Assembly: GCA_045595285.1 (NCBI GenBank)
Contig: JAZOAC010000172.1
Location: 1-29,665, forward strand
Length of the DNA stretch: 29,665 bases
Direction: 5' to 3'
Source of the DNA: UBA1731 sp045595285
Lineage (GTDB): Bacteria; Verrucomicrobiota; Kiritimatiellia; RFP12; UBA1067
Position numbers and translations under genes: made by a program. The notes beneath the pieces are model-generated. The model did not search any database and was not told where the DNA came from. It saw only the letters and a program-made list of their open reading frames with translations. Position 1 is the stretch's first letter. The number at the start of each line of letters is the position of its first letter. Positions 7,163 to 14,130 of the stretch are shown here, piece by piece.

Positions 7163-8479
7163 TTAGCGCCCCTCCTGCATCTCCTTTACGGATTCAAGTA
7201 TGGCGTCGGCCATGTACTTGAGCTGTTCATCGGAAAGTCCGTATATCGGCAGATGGGTGAAGCGCCTGTCGAACACATCCTCGCACACGGGGCACGACGC
7301 CGCGGCTGCTTCTGGATCCTGACCCATTTCCCTGACGGCGGCGAAGCGGTAGAGAGGCCCGAAATGAGGAATGTTCGTGACGCCCTTCGCGTCCAGCTTC
7401 TGCTTGAGCTTCTGAACGTCTCCGCCCGCCTTTTCGGGATCGATCTGAAGTAGGTAGAGGTGAAACGTGGGATCGATGTCGGCATTGCCGAGATCCTGCG
7501 GAATGATGGCGGGATTCCCGCTCAGCCGCTCCGTCATGTATGTGGACTCGCGACGGCGTTCGGCAAGTATCCTGTCGTAGCGCTTCATCTGCTGGATGAG
7601 ACCGAGAGCCTGAATTTCCGTGACGGACGTGTTGGCGCTCATGAAAGGACCATACTTGCCCTTGATGCAGGAGACGTCATAGAGCCAGTTCTTGATCCTG
7701 TTCGAGAAATCGACGCCGAGGAAGCGTGCGCGACGGGCTTCGGCACGGAACTCAGGGATGTTGGTGACAAGGATGCCGCCTTCGCCGAAGGAGGTGCAGT
7801 TCTTCACCTCATGGAAGCTGTATGCTCCGAAGTGGCCGATGGTTCCGAGTTTGCGTCCCTTATAGGAACCTCCGAAGCCGTGCGCGGCGTCCTCAAGCAC
7901 GATGATGCCGTACCTGTCGGCAAGCTCCATGATCGGATCCATGTCGACGGGATAGCCGCCGATGTGCACCGGAACGATCATCTTCGTCTTCGGGGTGATC
8001 TTGCGCGCAACGTCCGCAGGATCCATGTTGAGGGTCTTGGGATCGACATCCGCGAACACAAGCCTTGCGCCTGCGCCGAGCGGATACGCCATCGTCGCGA
8101 TGAACGTGATCGCAGGGACGATCACCTCGTCGCCGGGCTTGATGTCGGCATAGCGGTACGCGACCTCGAACGCGCTGGTGCAGTTCGTCACGAACAGCGA
8201 ACTGCCCGACTCGACGCCAAGGTAGGAGTCGACCATCTGCTCCAACTCTTCGACCTTGCCGGCGAGGGAGAGCTTGCCGGGCGGGGTTGACACGGCCGAA
8301 AGCCTGTGCACTGCGGCATCCACCTCCGCGAGCGCGGCATTGTGTTCAGCGCTGTCGCCCTGCATCAGGAACTTCACGATCTCCATGAGATCCTGCGCGT
8401 TGTAGTCCTCGCCGACAGCTGCCCACGGCACCTTTGTTGCGCCCGTGTTGTACCTGAAGTCCGTCGTCTCTTTGCCCAT
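7163..8479 (-). CDS. DegT/DnrJ/EryC1/StrS-family PLP aminotransferase
   Basis: 438 residues, fold-type I PLP enzyme of the sugar aminotransferase family. Visible: cofactor pocket LFVTNCTSAFEVAYRYADIK; PGDEVIVPAITFIATMAYPL; VDPKTLNMDP; the Asp that binds the pyridine nitrogen in IIVLEDAAHGFGGSYKGRKL; and the Schiff-base lysine K226 in SFHEVKNCTSFGEGG. These enzymes transfer an amino group, usually from glutamate, to a keto-sugar nucleotide for surface polysaccharide or antibiotic sugars. An N-terminal extension of about 70 residues (VPWAAVGEDYNAQDLMEIVK, then a helical segment) precedes the usual start. ATG 8479 has an AAAGGAA site. It lies 77 nt after the CE15 gene and 39 nt before cmk. No other sugar-nucleotide genes adjoin, so the substrate is open. 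Confidence 0.9.
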   Translation of the reverse strand: MGKETTDFRYNTGATKVPWAAVGEDYNAQDLMEIVKFLMQGDSAEHNAALAEVDAAVHRLSAVSTPPGKLSLAGKVEELEQMVDSYLGVESGSSLFVTNCTSAFEVAYRYADIKPGDEVIVPAITFIATMAYPLGAGARLVFADVDPKTLNMDPADVARKITPKTKMIVPVHIGGYPVDMDPIMELADRYGIIVLEDAAHGFGGSYKGRKLGTIGHFGAYSFHEVKNCTSFGEGGILVTNIPEFRAEARRARFLGVDFSNRIKNWLYDVSCIKGKYGPFMSANTSVTEIQALGLIQQMKRYDRILAERRRESTYMTERLSGNPAIIPQDLGNADIDPTFHLYLLQIDPEKAGGDVQKLKQKLDAKGVTNIPHFGPLYRFAAVREMGQDPEAAAASCPVCEDVFDRRFTHLPIYGLSDEQLKYMADAILESVKEMQEGR

Positions 8480-8556
8480 TGCTCAATTCCTTTCGCTGCT
8501 GTGCCATACCGCATTCACCACCAGCATGGAGGTGTTCCACGGGAGCGAAAACTCTG

Positions 8557-9906
8557 TTATTTTTTCAGGATTCCGTCGGCAAAGTCCATCATCCACATCC
8601 AGTCGTACGCGGAGATGCCGTGGTTCTGGGTGCGGTGAACGTATCCGAGATCCTTGCCGATCGCGGAGGTCTCGAACGGAGCGGGCCACGCGACATCGGG
8701 CAGGCCGCTCTTGCCGAGAAACTTCCATACCGGGCTCGCCGCCTTTATTGAGAGGTATTCGCCTTCGGTGTCGAACCACTTTGAACCGAAACCCTGCACA
8801 AGAAGCGCACGCGGAGCGATGGTGGCGACGAAAAGGTGCTGGTCGAACGGCATCGTCTTCCAGGGCTCCTTGGAATATTTCGCGTACGCACGGCAGTACC
8901 AGTGCGTGAACGCACGGTTTTCGGTCGAAATGTTCTCGCCGTAGTCGCGCTTGGCGAGCGGCACGCCGCCGCCGCCGGTCTGGTTCGGCACGCACACGGT
9001 GAAGCGCTCGTCGCGGGCGGCCGCAATGAACGCGGCTTTGCCGAGACGCGAACATCCTGTCACTACGTTCCTGCGGGCATCGATTTCGGGGATGCGCTCA
9101 GCAAGGTCCAGACCACGGGAAAGAGCCCACGCCCAGGCGCCGAGGGAAGTGATGTTGTCCGTACGGGAATTGTCGCGCTTGCCCCACAGTTCAAACACTC
9201 CCGTGTAGGCGAAGGGATTCTGCTGGAAGCGCGGATCCGTCTCTGATGATCTGGGGTCGGGGGAGACTTCGCAGTAGCACGCGCTCATGACGGCATAGCC
9301 ACGGGCGAGGATTGTGTCGACCGGGAATACGGTCGCGCTGTTCGGGTCCTGCTGAGCGCCACGCGTGCGTGCCGTGCTCTTGTTGCCGTCGGTCTTGGGT
9401 CCGGAACGGGTCCAGCCCTGCTGCACCGGAATGTCCCCATCGAACACAAGCTCATGGTTGCCGCGGTAGTTGAGGAAGGAGATCACCGGCACGGGATGCT
9501 TGGCGAACTTGGGTATCCACACTATCCAGTTGATGCACGGACCGCTCTTGTCCGCCCTGAACCACATCTTGTACTGGCGGCGGATCGCATAGCCGTCCAC
9601 CGTCTCCTTTTCGTCCTGCAGCTCAGTAATGAGCACATCAGGCTTGGGCGGCTCTTCGCCGTACATCTCCTTCGCGAAGATGCCCAAAATCTCCTTGCGG
9701 CGTTCCGCCCAGTCGGCGGCATTCTTCACCTTGCGGCCATCGGCGAACGTCAAGGGATCCTCAAGCGTATAGGAGGCGATTTTCGACACATCATAGTTCG
9801 CTTCATCGACAAACACCTCGCGCCCATCCTGGACAACGACAGTCTCCGCGCACACAACTGGTGCACACACAGTCAACGCGCACGCAGTTAACAGATTTCT
9901 CATCAT
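8557..9906 (-). CDS. CE15-like glucuronoyl esterase, secreted
   Basis: 449 residues with signal peptide 1-20 (MMRNLLTACALTVCAPVVCA). The nucleophile motif GCSRLGKAA holds S286, the signature of CE15; it is followed by VCVPNQTGGGGVPLAKRDYG, equivalent to the family block with SGxGG and an (R/K)-x-Y-G turn, and the catalytic His is H429 in QNHGISAYDW. CE15 enzymes cleave the ester between lignin alcohols and 4-O-methyl-glucuronic acid of xylan, or related uronate esters, so the target is a plant or algal polysaccharide outside the cell. ATG 9906 is chosen: AGAGGAG lies upstream and the signal peptide begins there; the open frame to 9972 runs through the TATAAT promoter box. Exact substrate is not readable from sequence. 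Confidence 0.88.
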   Translation of the reverse strand: MMRNLLTACALTVCAPVVCAETVVVQDGREVFVDEANYDVSKIASYTLEDPLTFADGRKVKNAADWAERRKEILGIFAKEMYGEEPPKPDVLITELQDEKETVDGYAIRRQYKMWFRADKSGPCINWIVWIPKFAKHPVPVISFLNYRGNHELVFDGDIPVQQGWTRSGPKTDGNKSTARTRGAQQDPNSATVFPVDTILARGYAVMSACYCEVSPDPRSSETDPRFQQNPFAYTGVFELWGKRDNSRTDNITSLGAWAWALSRGLDLAERIPEIDARRNVVTGCSRLGKAAFIAAARDERFTVCVPNQTGGGGVPLAKRDYGENISTENRAFTHWYCRAYAKYSKEPWKTMPFDQHLFVATIAPRALLVQGFGSKWFDTEGEYLSIKAASPVWKFLGKSGLPDVAWPAPFETSAIGKDLGYVHRTQNHGISAYDWMWMMDFADGILKK

Positions 9907-9948
9907 TTGACTAATCTCCTCTTCTTTGGTGAAATAAAAAACGCCGCG

Positions 9949-9954
9949 ATTATA
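9949..9954 (-). promoter_or_regulatory. -10 box upstream of the CE15 gene
   Basis: Minus-strand TATAAT in the context GGTATAATCG, 42 nt before ATG 9906, leaving room for the AGAGGAG ribosome site. No good -35 is seen at 16-18 nt. It may drive the whole run to rsgA. Confidence 0.45.
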
Positions 9955-10046
9955 CCATAATCCCATAAACAAGGAAAAATCTTGCCACCGCTATCAGAGC
10001 GGGGATGCATCCAAGTGTAATGTACATGAAGGGTCGCATGCGAAGC

Positions 10047-11171
10047 TCATCCCAACTCAACCCATTTCGCATCAGCCTTGTTCGACTCGAGCGCGGCATC
10101 GACAAACTGGATTGTGCGCCGCCCGTCGCGCGCCTGAGGAAAATCGCAGTCCTTTGCGCCGTTGATCGCCGCACAGAATTCGCGATAGTGGTTCGCGAAC
10201 GCCTCAATGAAGCCCTCGTGGTGTCCGGCTGGGATGCGGGAACAGCGCTTCGATACAGGCGAAATCCCCTCAACATACGGAGCGTTGCGCTTATAGATGC
10301 GCTCCGTACCGGTCGCGGTCTTGACGTGAAGATAATTCCCCTTCTCCACCTTCCAGACAAGCGAAGCCTTGTCGCCATAGACGCGCAGACGTATGCCGTT
10401 CTCCTCGCCAGTCGCTATCTTGGACGTCGCCATCACGGCCTTAGCCCCTTTCGACAGCCGGATCAGGATCGACGCATCGTCATCCAGTCTGTTGCCTGGC
10501 GCAAAAGACGAAAGATCCGCCGCTATGCGCTTTATTTCAAGTCCCGTGACATATTCGATGAGATGCGCGCCGTGCACCCCGATGTCCGCCACCACGCAGC
10601 TGCGGCCGGACCGTTTCGGATCCATCTTCCATGCATTGCGTTTGTCGAGTGGCTTCGTAAAGTCGATCTTGCGGAAACTTCCCTGCTGGTATTCGATCAC
10701 GACCTTGCATATCCTCCCCAATTCGCCCCTCTTCACCAGATCGCGCGCCAGCTTGACCATCGGATAGCCGGAATACGTGAAAGGCACGCCGAGAATTAGG
10801 CGTTTCCTGCGCGCGAGCCGCTCAAGTTCCAGCGCCTCTTCCGACGTGACGGAAAGCGGCTTCTCGCACATCACATTCATTCCGGACTCAAGTGCGGCCT
10901 TCGCGATCGGATAGTGGGAGTCGTTCGGTGTGCAGATCGACAGAAAATCGATGCGCCCCCTCTCGGCGGCGATCAGGCTCCGCCAGTCCCGATATGTGCG
11001 CGATGCATCAATGCCCAGCTCTTTCGCCGTGGCGAGATTGGACGCATTGTCCCTCGAAAAATTCCCCGCTACAATGTCCGCAAGGTCATCCATCCTTACT
11101 GCCATGCGGTGGACGGGGCCGATGAACGATCCCCTGCCGCCGCCTACCATTGCATACGATAGCTTTTTCAT
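10047..11171 (-). CDS. Gfo/Idh/MocA-family NAD(P)-dependent oxidoreductase
   Basis: 374 residues. N-terminal Rossmann fold with YAMVGGGRGSFIGPVHRMA, then NFSRDNASNLATAKELGI, FLSICTPNDSHYPIAKAALE and the conserved MCEKPLS (Lys of the EKP motif helps bind cofactor and substrate). The C-terminal part has VVADIGVHGAHLIEYVTGLE, in which the Asp and His are at the usual catalytic positions. Family members oxidise or reduce sugars, sugar nucleotides and inositols; related PVC proteins often sit among polysaccharide genes. The ATG at 11171 (MKKLSYAMVGGG) is chosen because relatives begin there; an AAGGA lies 12 nt upstream. The in-frame ATG at 11198 adds nine residues outside the fold. It reads towards the CE15 gene 140 nt downstream, which has its own -10 box. 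Substrate unknown. Confidence 0.9.
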   Translation of the reverse strand: MKKLSYAMVGGGRGSFIGPVHRMAVRMDDLADIVAGNFSRDNASNLATAKELGIDASRTYRDWRSLIAAERGRIDFLSICTPNDSHYPIAKAALESGMNVMCEKPLSVTSEEALELERLARRKRLILGVPFTYSGYPMVKLARDLVKRGELGRICKVVIEYQQGSFRKIDFTKPLDKRNAWKMDPKRSGRSCVVADIGVHGAHLIEYVTGLEIKRIAADLSSFAPGNRLDDDASILIRLSKGAKAVMATSKIATGEENGIRLRVYGDKASLVWKVEKGNYLHVKTATGTERIYKRNAPYVEGISPVSKRCSRIPAGHHEGFIEAFANHYREFCAAINGAKDCDFPQARDGRRTIQFVDAALESNKADAKWVELG

Positions 11172-11216
11172 GTAACTTTGAAATCCTTGTTTTGACATCC
11201 GTGATATCCATCACTC

Positions 11217-11234
11217 CCGTCCGATCATGGACGG
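11217..11234. promoter_or_regulatory. 18-bp palindrome in the divergent dehydrogenase/CAAX-protease region
   Basis: CCGTCC and GGACGG are perfect 6-bp arms around GATCAT. The position, 46 bp upstream of the dehydrogenase start codon, would suit an operator. The same intergenic region also has two minus-strand TGTCCG motifs (11249-11254 and 11293-11298). Confidence 0.35.
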
Positions 11235-11350
11235 CGACGAGAAAGCAGCGGACAGAACCTGCATTGATATTGCGCCTGACAGTATATCAAAACGGACATT
11301 GCCTTTCATCCGCAAATTTTTCTGTGCCGCAGATGACTGGGTGTTTGTGG

Positions 11351-11356
11351 TATAAT
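11351..11356 (+). promoter_or_regulatory. -10 box of the CAAX-protease/pseudouridine synthase pair
   Basis: TATAAT stands 7 nt before ATG 11364 with no Shine-Dalgarno site between, so the message should start at or by the start codon. No convincing -35 is seen. Confidence 0.55.
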
Positions 11357-11363
11357 TCAAGGC

Positions 11364-12020
11364 ATGGAAAAGACCACAAAATCAGCCCTGTTCTACTCCT
11401 TGCCGTTTGCGGTGTGGATGGGGCTGATGTTCATCCTTCCGTCAACGGCAGAATCATATGCAATACGTTCAGCCGCAACTTTTCTCACAGGGTTTGCGTG
11501 CTGGGCCTTGCACCGCAAAGGGAACGTCTCGCGTTCAACGGGATTCGATCCCGGCAAGGTACGTGTTTCCGCAGTGACAGGCCTAGCGGTTGGCCTGGTC
11601 GTCTTCACGCTCTGGATATGGCTTCCGGCCTGGCCCTATGATGAGCCCGTCGCGCCGGAATCGCTCCCCTACGCACCCGAAACATGCGGCTGGGCGTTGA
11701 CGATCGCCAAGCTGATCGGCAGCGCGTTCATAATAGCGCCCGCGGAGGAGCTTTTCTTCCGCTCCTTCCTTTACCGGCGGCTTATTGCGCGCGATTTCAC
11801 ATCCGTCCCGCTTTCGCGGTTCGATCTTTCCGCTTTCATGTGGGTGGTGCTCCTCTTCACTCTTGAGCACGACCGTCCGATCTCCGCCGCAATCACAGGA
11901 GTGGCGTACGGACTGCTTTCGATAAGATTTGGCATCTCTTCGGCGATCGTTGCGCATGTCACGACGAATCTGGTCCTCGCCCTTCATGTGATTATCAACA
12001 ATGCCTGGCAATTCTGGTGA
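11364..12020 (+). CDS. CAAX-protease-like (CPBP) membrane protein of the PEP-CTERM-associated type
   Basis: 218 residues with about six hydrophobic segments. The CPBP motifs are EELFFRSFLYRR near residue 128 (paired glutamates), FTLEHDR (His) and AHVTTNLVLA (His and Asn), which make the intramembrane glutamic protease site. The run DFTSVPLSRFDLSAFMW before the LEH motif resembles the CAAX-protease-related family that accompanies PEP-CTERM/exosortase systems (my recollection of TIGR03008). Such proteins may trim or process exported proteins; no exosortase is in the window. ATG 11364 follows TATAAT by 7 nt. The stop TGA overlaps the GTG start of the pseudouridine synthase, so translation is probably coupled. 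Confidence 0.85.
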   Translation: MEKTTKSALFYSLPFAVWMGLMFILPSTAESYAIRSAATFLTGFACWALHRKGNVSRSTGFDPGKVRVSAVTGLAVGLVVFTLWIWLPAWPYDEPVAPESLPYAPETCGWALTIAKLIGSAFIIAPAEELFFRSFLYRRLIARDFTSVPLSRFDLSAFMWVVLLFTLEHDRPISAAITGVAYGLLSIRFGISSAIVAHVTTNLVLALHVIINNAWQFW

Positions 12021-12925
12021 ATGAACGTCTAGACATCAAGCTAACCGCGCTATATCCGGACTTTTCCAGGTCGAGGATAAAAGGGCTCATTGAAGCAGGA
12101 TTCGTGAAGGTAAACGGCGAAGCAACGATGAAAGCCGGCTCGAAGGTGTACGAAGGCGACGAGATAGAAGTGACGATTCCGCCACCCGTGCCGGCCGAGC
12201 CTGAGCCTGAGGACATTCCGCTGGACATCATCTTCGAGGACAATGACATTCTTGTGCTCAACAAACCTGCTGGACTTGTCGTGCATCCCGCACCAGGACA
12301 CCACACAGGAACGCTCGTGAACGCAATCCTGTTCCACTGCCCTGACCTAAAGGGAATAGGCGGCGTTGCCAGACCTGGAATCGTGCATAGACTCGATCAG
12401 GACACTTCCGGCGTCATGATCGTCGCAAAGTCGCAGCACGCGATGGATTCGCTGACCAAGGCGTTCTCCACCCACGCCAACATCCGGAAACGATACCTTG
12501 CCATGGTCCATGGCGTCCCCGTCCCTGCTGAAGGACGCATCGAAAATCTGATTGGGCGATCCCCCTGGGACCGCAAGAAAATGGCGATTGTCGAGAAGAA
12601 CGGAAAGAATGCCGTCACGCTCTACCGCACGATGGCGACGTTTCCCAAACCACTTCAGGAAGGATACCGCGAGTCTGGCGCAAAGATATCCGCTGTCGAG
12701 TGCGACATCCTCACCGGACGCACCCACCAGATAAGGGTTCATATGGCGTCTATTGGCTGCCCTATCCTCGGAGACACCGTGTACGGACGCCATGCGGCCG
12801 ACCGTACGATGAATCCACCTCCGCCACGCCAGCTTCTCCATGCCTGGAAACTAGACATCCGCCATCCCGCAACCGGAGAAACCATGTGCTTTGAGGCTCC
12901 GCCGCCATTCGAGACTTACATCTGA
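12017..12925 (+). CDS. RluD-type 23S rRNA pseudouridine synthase (RluA family)
   Basis: 302 residues. An S4 RNA-binding domain occupies about 1-60 (DFSRSRIKGLIEAGFVKVNG). The catalytic domain carries ILVLNKPAGLVVHPAPGHHT and GIVHRLDQDTSGVMIVAKS, whose D126 is the nucleophilic Asp of the family, then RKRYLAMVHG, and the C-terminal TGRTHQIRVHMASIGCPILGD. RluD makes pseudouridines in helix 69 of 23S rRNA, important for ribosome function. The start is GTG 12017, overlapping the TGA of the preceding gene (GTGA); the ATG at 12021 is in another frame. The exact target uridines are inferred from the S4-containing RluD architecture; RluC-type specificity cannot be excluded. Confidence 0.93.
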   Translation: MNERLDIKLTALYPDFSRSRIKGLIEAGFVKVNGEATMKAGSKVYEGDEIEVTIPPPVPAEPEPEDIPLDIIFEDNDILVLNKPAGLVVHPAPGHHTGTLVNAILFHCPDLKGIGGVARPGIVHRLDQDTSGVMIVAKSQHAMDSLTKAFSTHANIRKRYLAMVHGVPVPAEGRIENLIGRSPWDRKKMAIVEKNGKNAVTLYRTMATFPKPLQEGYRESGAKISAVECDILTGRTHQIRVHMASIGCPILGDTVYGRHAADRTMNPPPPRQLLHAWKLDIRHPATGETMCFEAPPPFETYI

Positions 12926-12952
12926 GCAAAGTGCTGACGCATGCATTTTCAC

Positions 12953-12981
12953 TTGTTTGAACCGGGAAGAAAAGGTATAAT
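12953..12981 (+). promoter_or_regulatory. Promoter of the V-ATPase gene block
   Basis: TTGTTT (12953-12958), a 17-nt spacer and TATAAT (12976-12981). The start of transcription would be near 12988, leaving about 29 nt of leader with GGAG before ATG 13017. The promoter of the UDP-sugar pyrophosphorylase gene has the same two hexamers and spacing. Confidence 0.7.
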
Positions 12982-13016
12982 CACGGGCATATTTTTAGCA
13001 CACATGGAGCACGAAC

Positions 13017-13604
13017 ATGGCTGAGGAACTTCAGAGTCTGATAGAGAAAATCAACCGCGACGGAGTCGAAAAGGCTACCGCCGAGGCGGAGAGGATTATT
13101 TCAGCGGCGAGGGAACAGGCCGCAGCCATCGTAAAATCCGCCAAAGAAGAGGCCGCCAGATACGCTGTCGCAGCGGAGGCCGATGCAAAAGCATCTTCAG
13201 AACGCGCACAGGAGACGTTACGTCAAGCCGCACGGGATGCGGTGATCTCAGTTGAAGGTTCAGTGACTCGTCTTCTCGAAAAGGTGCTGGCCACCAATGT
13301 TGACGCCGCACTTTCCGATCCGACCGCTGCGGCGGAGATTGCTGGCGAGGCCGTACGCGACATCGTGACGTCCGGAGAGATATCCGCGTCACCGAAGGTC
13401 GCCGAGGCGATAAGGGCGCAACTGGCTGCAAAGGCGAATCTCATGGTCGTCATGGACGAAACCCACGGTTCCGGCTTCAACGTGAAGATTGATGGCGGCC
13501 GTGTTGAACACGACTTCACTGGTGCCACGGTGGCGGCGGTGCTCGCAAAAAGGCTGCGCCCCGACCTTGCTGCACTCATGAAGGATATACAGTCCGCAAA
13601 CTGA
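13017..13604 (+). CDS. V-type ATP synthase subunit E
   Basis: 195 residues forming part of the peripheral stalk that holds the A3B3 head of the V/A-type ATPase. The N-terminal half is a long charged helix (EKINRDGVEKATAEAERIIS, EQAAAIVKSAKEEAARYAVA), predicted coiled coil; the C-terminal half is a globular alpha/beta domain ending in GGRVEHDFTGATVAAVL, the usual place of the conserved E-subunit motif. GGAG lies before the ATG. It is the first gene after the TTGTTT/TATAAT promoter, 8 nt ahead of the DUF2764 gene, which matches the E-DUF2764-A order of bacterial V-type operons. Subunit E varies much in sequence, so identity rests on both architecture and neighbours. Confidence 0.87.
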   Translation: MAEELQSLIEKINRDGVEKATAEAERIISAAREQAAAIVKSAKEEAARYAVAAEADAKASSERAQETLRQAARDAVISVEGSVTRLLEKVLATNVDAALSDPTAAAEIAGEAVRDIVTSGEISASPKVAEAIRAQLAAKANLMVVMDETHGSGFNVKIDGGRVEHDFTGATVAAVLAKRLRPDLAALMKDIQSAN

Positions 13605-13612
13605 CAGGTGCC

Positions 13613-14083
13613 ATGCCGATTGACTACATAGTCGCGTCCCTCCAGCCGCTCATGTTCGATGGGCCGGCCCCGTATGAATGGGACCGTTTTCTCGCCATGA
13701 TGCCGGATGGATTCGAGATGCCTGACGCCGTCGCCGGGACCGGTTCTCCTCGCTGGCGCGAACTTGAGACGCAGCTGCGTAACGCAATGGCTGCGGCCAG
13801 GGGTGGAGACAAGTACCGCCGCACGGCTTCGGGATGCGAACTCTACTGGCAGAACCGCATTGCGGCGGCATTTCAGGAGAGGAATCCGCTCAAGCGAGAA
13901 TCCCTGATCGACCGCGTATGGTGGGATGCTGCCGGCGAACTCACCCCTGTATCATCGCCTCTCTCAAAGGGTGCGCTTGAGACCTACGCCATCCGCTTGA
14001 AGATCGTCCTGAAACGGAACAGCATCATCCGAGAGACTGGCGATGCAATATTCGGTCGTCTAACCGACGCAACGGAAGTATAG
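13613..14083 (+). CDS. DUF2764-family protein of the V-ATPase block
   Basis: 156 residues; begins MPIDYIVASLQPLMFDGPAP, with YLVASLP-type opening and a Trp/Arg-rich middle (LYWQNRIAAAFQERNPLKRE, DRVWWDAAGELTP). It lies between V-type subunits E and A, the place held by DUF2764 proteins in Bacteroidetes and by the equivalent unnamed gene in Chlamydiae. Its role is not known; it may be an assembly factor or an extra stalk component, possibly in place of subunit C or F. No signal peptide or membrane helix is seen. AGG lies 6 nt before the start. The identification depends on position as well as on the opening motif. Confidence 0.75.
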   Translation: MPIDYIVASLQPLMFDGPAPYEWDRFLAMMPDGFEMPDAVAGTGSPRWRELETQLRNAMAAARGGDKYRRTASGCELYWQNRIAAAFQERNPLKRESLIDRVWWDAAGELTPVSSPLSKGALETYAIRLKIVLKRNSIIRETGDAIFGRLTDATEV

Positions 14084-14108
14084 CCACAGCCCACCAACCT
14101 TTCTCCAC

Positions 14109-14130
14109 CAACTACCAACTATCAACTACC
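14109..14130 (+). promoter_or_regulatory. Triple heptamer CAACTAY leader directly before the subunit A start
   Basis: Three consecutive copies CAACTAC, CAACTAT, CAACTAC (14109-14129) end one base before ATG 14131. The whole 47-nt gap from the DUF2764 stop is C/A-rich and has no Shine-Dalgarno sequence. It should be unstructured RNA and may serve as a translational enhancer or a binding site. Role inferred. Confidence 0.55.

Noticed and set aside
5993..7453. Long plus-strand open frame of 486 codons
   Set aside because: It is antisense to rsgA, the Minf_1886 gene, cmk and the aminotransferase, all with conserved motifs. Its translation has no recognisable domain and is Arg/His-rich, as expected from the reverse of GC-rich genes.
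9974..10002. Hairpin CCGCT/AGCGG as terminator of the dehydrogenase gene
   Set aside because: Only 5 bp of stem, and the T-run is 8-9 nt away from the stem.
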